From: Paulinella micropora
Lineage: Eukaryota; Cercozoa; Imbricatea; Euglyphida; Paulinellidae
Length of the DNA stretch: 64,000 nt
Assembly: GCA_019918135.1 (NCBI GenBank)
Contig: WBZZ01002985.1
Span: 1 to 64,000, forward strand
Reading direction: 5' to 3'
The position numbers were made by a program, and so were the translations under genes. Positions 59,961 through 64,000 of this stretch are shown piece by piece; position 1 is the stretch's first letter, and every line of letters begins with the position of its first letter. The notes under the pieces are model-generated. The model made no database searches and was not told where the DNA came from. It saw nothing but the letters and a program-made list of their open reading frames with translations.

Positions 59961-60224
59961 CGGGGTCCAAGCACGTCCGGTACAGCCAGGGGAGGAAGGC
60001 CGGTTGCGATAACCTGGTGTGCCATCTTGGGGGAAGGGGACACGTCCGGCTGGTGGCGTGGACCAGCGAAGGCCAGTCAAGGCCTTGGGTCGGTGTCAGC
60101 CCCACGTGGCCTCCGGAGAGCGTTCAGCCTGAGGTAGAGCCTCGGTCGGTCAAAACCTCCTCCAGGGCCCGCCCCTCTCCCCGTGGCGGTGGTGCCTAGG
60201 GGAGAAGCAGTGGCCTTCCCCCCG

Positions 60225-60359
60225 GCTTGCACCCGTCGACCTCGAGGCTCTCAGTGTAGAGAGGTATTGCCCCAAGCAAGCCTCCGGCTCCAGTCCTCCT
60301 CCCCGCCCGGCTCCGCCCCGACGTGCTCTGTTACCCGTAGGGACGGTACCCGGCAGTGG
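60225..60359 (-). pseudogene. Relic of an LRR-family gene (similar to 56,926-57,062)
   Basis: On the plus strand GCACCCGTCGACCTCGAG, then AGAGGTATTGC, CCAGTCCTCCT and TTACCCGTAGGGACGGTACC align in order with GCACCCATCGGCCTCGAG, AGGGGTACTGC, CCAGTCGTCCT and TTACCCGTATAGACCGTACC inside LRR protein 3. Indels destroy any long frame. Its minus-strand translation gives RVPSLRVTEHVG against QVRSIRVKEGDG in the intact gene. Similarity may extend to about 60,105 but is weak there. Confidence 0.6.
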
Positions 60360-60524
60360 CGAGGCCGCGGTGGCAAGGCCGCGGCGGCGCCAGGGGGGGA
60401 GGCGCCGCGCGCGCGATAGGCGGCGCACACCTGCACCGGTGCGTGTGCACCTGGCGCCGCGCGCGCACCTGGCGCGCGAGGAGGGGGGGGGCGCGTGCCC
60501 CCTCCCACCCGGCTGCGCTCCGTC

Positions 60525-60544
60525 GTGGCGCTGGCACAAAAGGT
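60525..60544 (+). promoter_or_regulatory. Upstream element of F-box copy 2
   Basis: GTGGCGCTGGCACAAAAGGT, the counterpart of the element at 58,421. Confidence 0.35.
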
Positions 60545-60571
60545 GACGGCACGAAGCCACCAAGTACAACC

Positions 60572-61855
60572 ATGCCTAGACCTACCACACCCCGCCGCCA
60601 GCCGCACCGCTTCCACCCGTACGCTGCGCCGACCACCACCACCGCCCCGACCGCCAGCCGTGCCAGCGGCGCTGGGTTCCGCGCCCTCGGCACCGACCTG
60701 CTGCGCCACCTCTTGGCGTTTGTCGTACACTTAGCCGCGCCGGCTCGGCCAGAGCCACGGCTGGCCAACCGCCAGGTGGTGGGGACGCTCGCGCTCGTGA
60801 GCCAGAGCTGGCACCACGCCGTGCAATTCCTCCCGGGCTGCTACCGGGACTCCCGGCTGTACAACTTCGTGTTGCTCAAGCGCCTGTTCGCCGCCATGGA
60901 CGAGCCCGTGTGGTGGGAACAGGGCCGGGTGCGCAGCGTGTTTGCTACCGGGCGTGACGACGAGTTGTTTGCCGAACGCACCCTGACCGCGTTATTCGCC
61001 CCGGCGCAGGTGGCCCGCCTGCCCACGCTGTTCCCGGGCTGGCTCTCGCCGGCCGGGCAGCGACTGCGCAAGGAGGCGGGGGGGCTGTACGTGGCCGAAG
61101 GGGGCCCCGAGGACGAGTGGGGCGCTATTCACGTGTACGTACACAGCGAGGCCGTCGCGTGGTACTTGGCCCGGCACTGTGACGCACGAGAACTCCTGGT
61201 CCTGACACAGAAGCTGCTGGCCGCCCGCGCTCCCTCGTTCCTGTCGGCGCACCACGAGTGGAGGTCACTCAGGGTCCGGCTGCCGTGCGGCAGGCTGGGC
61301 TTCACCGCCGCGGCCAGGCCACGACCGGCCGGGCAGATCCCGCCCCCACTCGGGCCGCTGTGTGGCCCGAGCAGGCGCTTCCGCGCTCCGCGGCAGTGGT
61401 GGTCACCCCAGACGCTCGTCCTCCTCGGGAATGGGGTGGTGAGCGCGGTCACGGGCCTCGGCAGCGAAGTAGAGGTGGGCGCTGCGTTGAGCCACGCGTT
61501 GGGCGACGGCTCGGTGCTGCGGGCCGTCAAGGGCTGCCAGTACTCGCGCCAGGGCGTCGAGCTCGCGAGGCAGGCGGACGGCAGCTACCTGGAAGTGGAG
61601 GGGGTCCCCCGCCCCGTGGCGGAGCAAGCCTCGTTCGTGTGGGCGCCCGCGTTGGTGCGGTACCTCGAGTGGAACGCGCGGCCCTTCCACCGGCAGCTGA
61701 TCTGGCCAGTGCTCGAGTATGAAGGGCCTCGACTGGCGCCGTTGGCTTTTGCATTTAGCGAAGAACTCGTGCAGACCCAGTGGGGAGGCCGGTTTCAGGG
61801 CTGGGTAGCCACCGCCCGCAACCCGTTCCAAGGTAGCCACGTGATTGCACTCTGA
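60572..61855 (+). CDS. F-box protein copy 2, intact, 427 aa
   Basis: ATG 60572 (MPRPTTPRRQPHRFHPY) is preceded by CAAGTACAACC. An F-box-like motif spans about residues 35-75: LGTDLLRHLLAF, a variable loop, LALVSQSWHHAVQFLPG. The rest is a novel ~340-residue domain with VYVHSEAVAWYLARH, SFLSAHHEWRSLRVRLPCG, SAVTGLGSEVEVG, VKGCQYSRQGVEL and VLEYEGPRLAPLAFAF. The arrangement suggests an SCF adaptor whose C-terminal domain binds a host or viral substrate. It is about 75-80 percent similar by eye to copy 1, which carries a stop and a frame break, so this is presumably the functional copy. Confidence 0.75.
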   Translation: MPRPTTPRRQPHRFHPYAAPTTTTAPTASRASGAGFRALGTDLLRHLLAFVVHLAAPARPEPRLANRQVVGTLALVSQSWHHAVQFLPGCYRDSRLYNFVLLKRLFAAMDEPVWWEQGRVRSVFATGRDDELFAERTLTALFAPAQVARLPTLFPGWLSPAGQRLRKEAGGLYVAEGGPEDEWGAIHVYVHSEAVAWYLARHCDARELLVLTQKLLAARAPSFLSAHHEWRSLRVRLPCGRLGFTAAARPRPAGQIPPPLGPLCGPSRRFRAPRQWWSPQTLVLLGNGVVSAVTGLGSEVEVGAALSHALGDGSVLRAVKGCQYSRQGVELARQADGSYLEVEGVPRPVAEQASFVWAPALVRYLEWNARPFHRQLIWPVLEYEGPRLAPLAFAFSEELVQTQWGGRFQGWVATARNPFQGSHVIAL

Positions 61856-62460
61856 AACGCGCTGCCGGCCCGTTTCCGGCCAAAAACGGGCCAGCCAAAC
61901 GGGCTGCCGGCCCGTTTCGGTCCGGCAGCCTGTCGGAAAGACCAGCCCGCCCCAAACGGGCTGCCGTCCCGTCTTGGGTTGAAAACGGGCTGCCGGCCCG
62001 TTTCCGGCCAAAAACGGGCCAGCCAAACGGGCTGCTGGCCCGTTTCGGTCCGGCAGCCTGTCGGCAAGACCAGCCCGCCCCAAACGGGCTGCCGTCCTGT
62101 CTTGGGTTGACAACGGGCTGCCGGCCCGTTTCCGGCCAAAAACGGGCCAGCCAAACGGGCTGCCGGCCCGTTTCGGTCCGGCAGCCTGTCGGCAAGACCA
62201 GCCCGCCCCAAACGGGCTGCCTGCCCGTTTCCGGCCAAAAACGGGCCAGCCAAACGGGCTGCTGGCCCGTTTCGGTCCGGCAGCCTGTCGGCAAGACCAG
62301 CCCGCCCCAAACGGGCTGCCGGCCCGTCTTGGGTTGAAAACGGGCTGCCGGCAGCCCGTTTCCTGCCAAAAACGGGCCAGCCAAACGGGCTGCCGGCCCG
62401 TTTCGGGTTGAAAACGGGCTGCCGGCCCGTTTCGGGGTAAAAACGGGGCCGGCAAGTTCT
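61853..62460. repeat. Palindrome-rich tandem array inserted after F-box copy 2
   Basis: Units of about 99-141 bp, marked by CCAGCCAAACGGGCTG at 61,891, 62,019, 62,147, 62,246 and 62,387, consist of nested palindromes such as AAACGGGCTGCCGGCCCGTTT. It begins right after the stop codon of copy 2. The sequence that follows copy 1 resumes at about 62,451, so the array looks inserted or expanded since the duplication. Three minus-strand frames remain open through it and are rejected as genes. Confidence 0.85.
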
Positions 62461-63002
62461 GCTAATCTGTCTCAGTAAAAAAAGAAAGGACAACCCCCCA
62501 GACTGTAGCCCGGCAGCCGGAGTGAGGAGCACCGGAGTTTTAAAAAGCGCACTGTCCGGTGCAGCCGGGTGCCGTCGTAGCGAGAGCCTCCTCGGACCGG
62601 GGTCATCCAATACACCCGGCACGGCCGGAAGCCGGTCACCACGTCCGGCACGGCCGGGGGCCGGTGGCTGACGCCTGCGGACACTGCGCCGTCCCCAGGC
62701 CATGGCCCCGGGTGCACGGCCAGGGCTTGGAAAGGGGGGAGGAGGAGATCCTGGCCGGTGCGCGCGCAGCTGGTGTCCGTCCGGGGGGGCCTCCCTCTCC
62801 CGTCGGCGGAGCCGTGGGGCCACCAGGGGGGAGAGGGCTGCCGCTGGCCGGACCACACTCACCCCCCCTTCTTCTTCTTCTCCTCCCCTCTCCCGCGAAG
62901 AAGGGACGGCCTCTCCCCCCCCGGCCGGGCTCTGGCCGGGTTCTGGCCGCTCGCGCCCGGGCTGCCTAGTTAAAACCAGCGTGAGTGTGGTCGCGGCGGC
63001 GC
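62461..63002. other. Intergenic region before the membrane-protein gene
   Basis: Contains the block shared with 59,855-59,960, then GC-rich DNA with CTTCTTCTTCTCC at about 62,870. A TAGTTAAAACC patch at 62,968 may be the promoter of the gene at 63003. Confidence 0.4.
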
Positions 63003-64000
63003 ATGTACCAGCAAGTGTGCCAACGAGCGCCCCTGCACCTGCGGCGGTTTTGTCGGTACCAAGGGACCGCCCTGGGGGCGTGGACCCTGTTTACGGCTAT
63101 CCTGCTCGCGCGGACGGCGCCGGGGAGCGCGGCGGGGGCCGAGGTCGTCTGGCTCGCGGCCGCGGTGTTGTGGTGTGTGGCCCAGGGCCTGGGGCTGCTG
63201 TTCCTGTGCCTGTGCCTGCGCCTGCCCGCGTCGTGGCGGGCCGTGTGCGGCGTCGGGCACTACGACGTGCGCTACGTGCACTCGTGGCTGTACCGGGAAG
63301 GGGCCCCGGGCCTGACGTACCTGCTGTTCGTGGTGACCTTCTGCGAGGCCTTCATGTTCCAGTACAACGCGCCCGCCCTGCTGCTGCTGGCACTGGTCGC
63401 TAACGGCAGCCGCTACCTGGCTTTGTACGAGATGCTGTGCTGGCTGGACGTGCACGAGGACTGGTCGGCGCAAGCGGACGAGGCCACCCCGTCGGTGTAC
63501 CTGCTGATCCGGTACGTGGGTTCCCTGGCGCAGCTGCGCCTGTTCGTCGGCGCGATGCTCGTGTACTCGGCCGTGCAGCACCTGTGCCTGGTCGCGTGGC
63601 TGTTCTGGGGCGGGCCGCCCCTGCTGCCGCCGCACAGCCTGGCCGGCCTGCGCGAGGACCTGCAGTGGGTCCTGGCGCAGAGCGCCGGGCCCCCCGCCGG
63701 GGGCGGCCACTCGCCGGACGCCGCGCCCTGGCGGCTCGAGGTCTGGGCCGCCGCGCCCGCCGAGCTAGCCTCGCTGCCGCCCTGGGCCCGCGACCTGTGG
63801 GGCGCCGGCGACTGTCCCTCGTCGGCCGTCCCCTGGCCGGCGGTGGCCGAGGTCGCCCGGACCCCTCCGTGGGTGTACCGGCACGCCTGGTATCCGCACC
63901 AGGCCGCCCCCGCGCGCACCAGCTTCCACCTGCCGCTGGGAGCGGCCGGGGCTGGGCGCACGTGGGTGTGGTACACCGACCGGACCACGGGCCTGAGCTG
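63003..64000 (+). CDS. Multi-pass membrane protein, partial (runs off right edge)
   Basis: ATG 63003 (MYQQVCQRAPLHLRRFCRY) opens a frame of 332 codons that is still open at the window end. The N-terminal half has several hydrophobic segments: ALGAWTLFTAILLA, VVWLAAAVLWCVAQGLGLLF, LTYLLFVVTFCEAFMF, ALLLLALVAN and VGAMLVYSAVQHLCLVAWLF. Together they predict about five transmembrane helices. After about residue 205 comes a soluble, proline- and tryptophan-rich domain (APWRLEVWAA, YRHAWYPHQAAP, TWVWYTDRTTG). Family not recognised. It could be a viral envelope or ER-located protein. Confidence 0.65.
   Translation, partial: MYQQVCQRAPLHLRRFCRYQGTALGAWTLFTAILLARTAPGSAAGAEVVWLAAAVLWCVAQGLGLLFLCLCLRLPASWRAVCGVGHYDVRYVHSWLYREGAPGLTYLLFVVTFCEAFMFQYNAPALLLLALVANGSRYLALYEMLCWLDVHEDWSAQADEATPSVYLLIRYVGSLAQLRLFVGAMLVYSAVQHLCLVAWLFWGGPPLLPPHSLAGLREDLQWVLAQSAGPPAGGGHSPDAAPWRLEVWAAAPAELASLPPWARDLWGAGDCPSSAVPWPAVAEVARTPPWVYRHAWYPHQAAPARTSFHLPLGAAGAGRTWVWYTDRTTGLS

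Noticed and set aside
61403-62862. Three overlapping minus-strand frames with RQPVWLARFWPETG repeats
   Set aside because: They are translations of the palindromic array in all frames and overlap the F-box gene end.
1-64000. CRISPR arrays, tRNA or rRNA genes
   Set aside because: No repeat-spacer array with unique spacers, no cloverleaf candidate and no rRNA-like sequence was noticed. All arrays found are direct tandem repeats or minisatellites.

Overview
The window looks like part of a large eukaryotic DNA virus (Nucleocytoviricota-like), or such a virus inserted in a eukaryotic genome. The evidence is indirect. Long, apparently intron-less genes are packed on both strands. AATAAA/ATTAAA signals lie just after stop codons. 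There is a chimeric fibre-like protein with phage-tail-type repeats, a SNF2-like helicase, an RPB5-like fragment, a Rab-like GTPase, F-box and RING proteins, and families of cysteine/leucine-rich repeat and DUF285-like surface proteins. No capsid, polymerase or packaging gene is present, so the group is not assigned. A GC-rich protist genome remains possible for parts of the window.

Layout. Positions 1-7,150 hold almost no plausible genes: poly-G/C tracts, TG and ATGT microsatellites with a ~717-bp higher-order repeat, a minisatellite, ~305-bp repeats and two inverted repeats. At 7,179-13,040 lie two tiny CxxC proteins and a very large fibre-like gene, all of moderate GC. At about 13,040 the fibre gene meets a convergent RPB5-like gene and both look truncated. 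From there to 64,000 the DNA is very GC-rich. In order it holds an acidic protein, an LRR gene, a membrane protein, a giant mucin-like/discoidin-like surface gene, a cysteine-rich protein, a second LRR gene, a coiled-coil RING protein flanked by related repeats, an eight-copy 145-bp tandem array, a helicase gene, a DUF285/EGF surface gene on the minus strand, three tandem 2.55-kb DUF285 gene copies, a Rab-like GTPase, a Rossmann/methyltransferase-like protein, a third LRR gene, two F-box paralogues and a multi-pass membrane protein that runs off the right edge.

Functional themes. First, surface attachment or display: fibre, discoidin-like, EGF-like, PKD-like/DUF285 and mucin-like modules are reshuffled among several secreted or virion-surface candidates. 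Second, host control: two F-box genes, one RING protein and a prenylated Rab-like GTPase suggest interference with ubiquitin and membrane traffic. Third, transcription and DNA: helicase, RPB5-like fragment and methyltransferase-like gene.

A caution runs through the annotation. Many genes are broken by frame changes, and most of them have the sign expected of one missing base, usually in or near G/C-rich DNA. This could be sequence error, real decay or recoding. I describe the breaks but do not reconstruct products.
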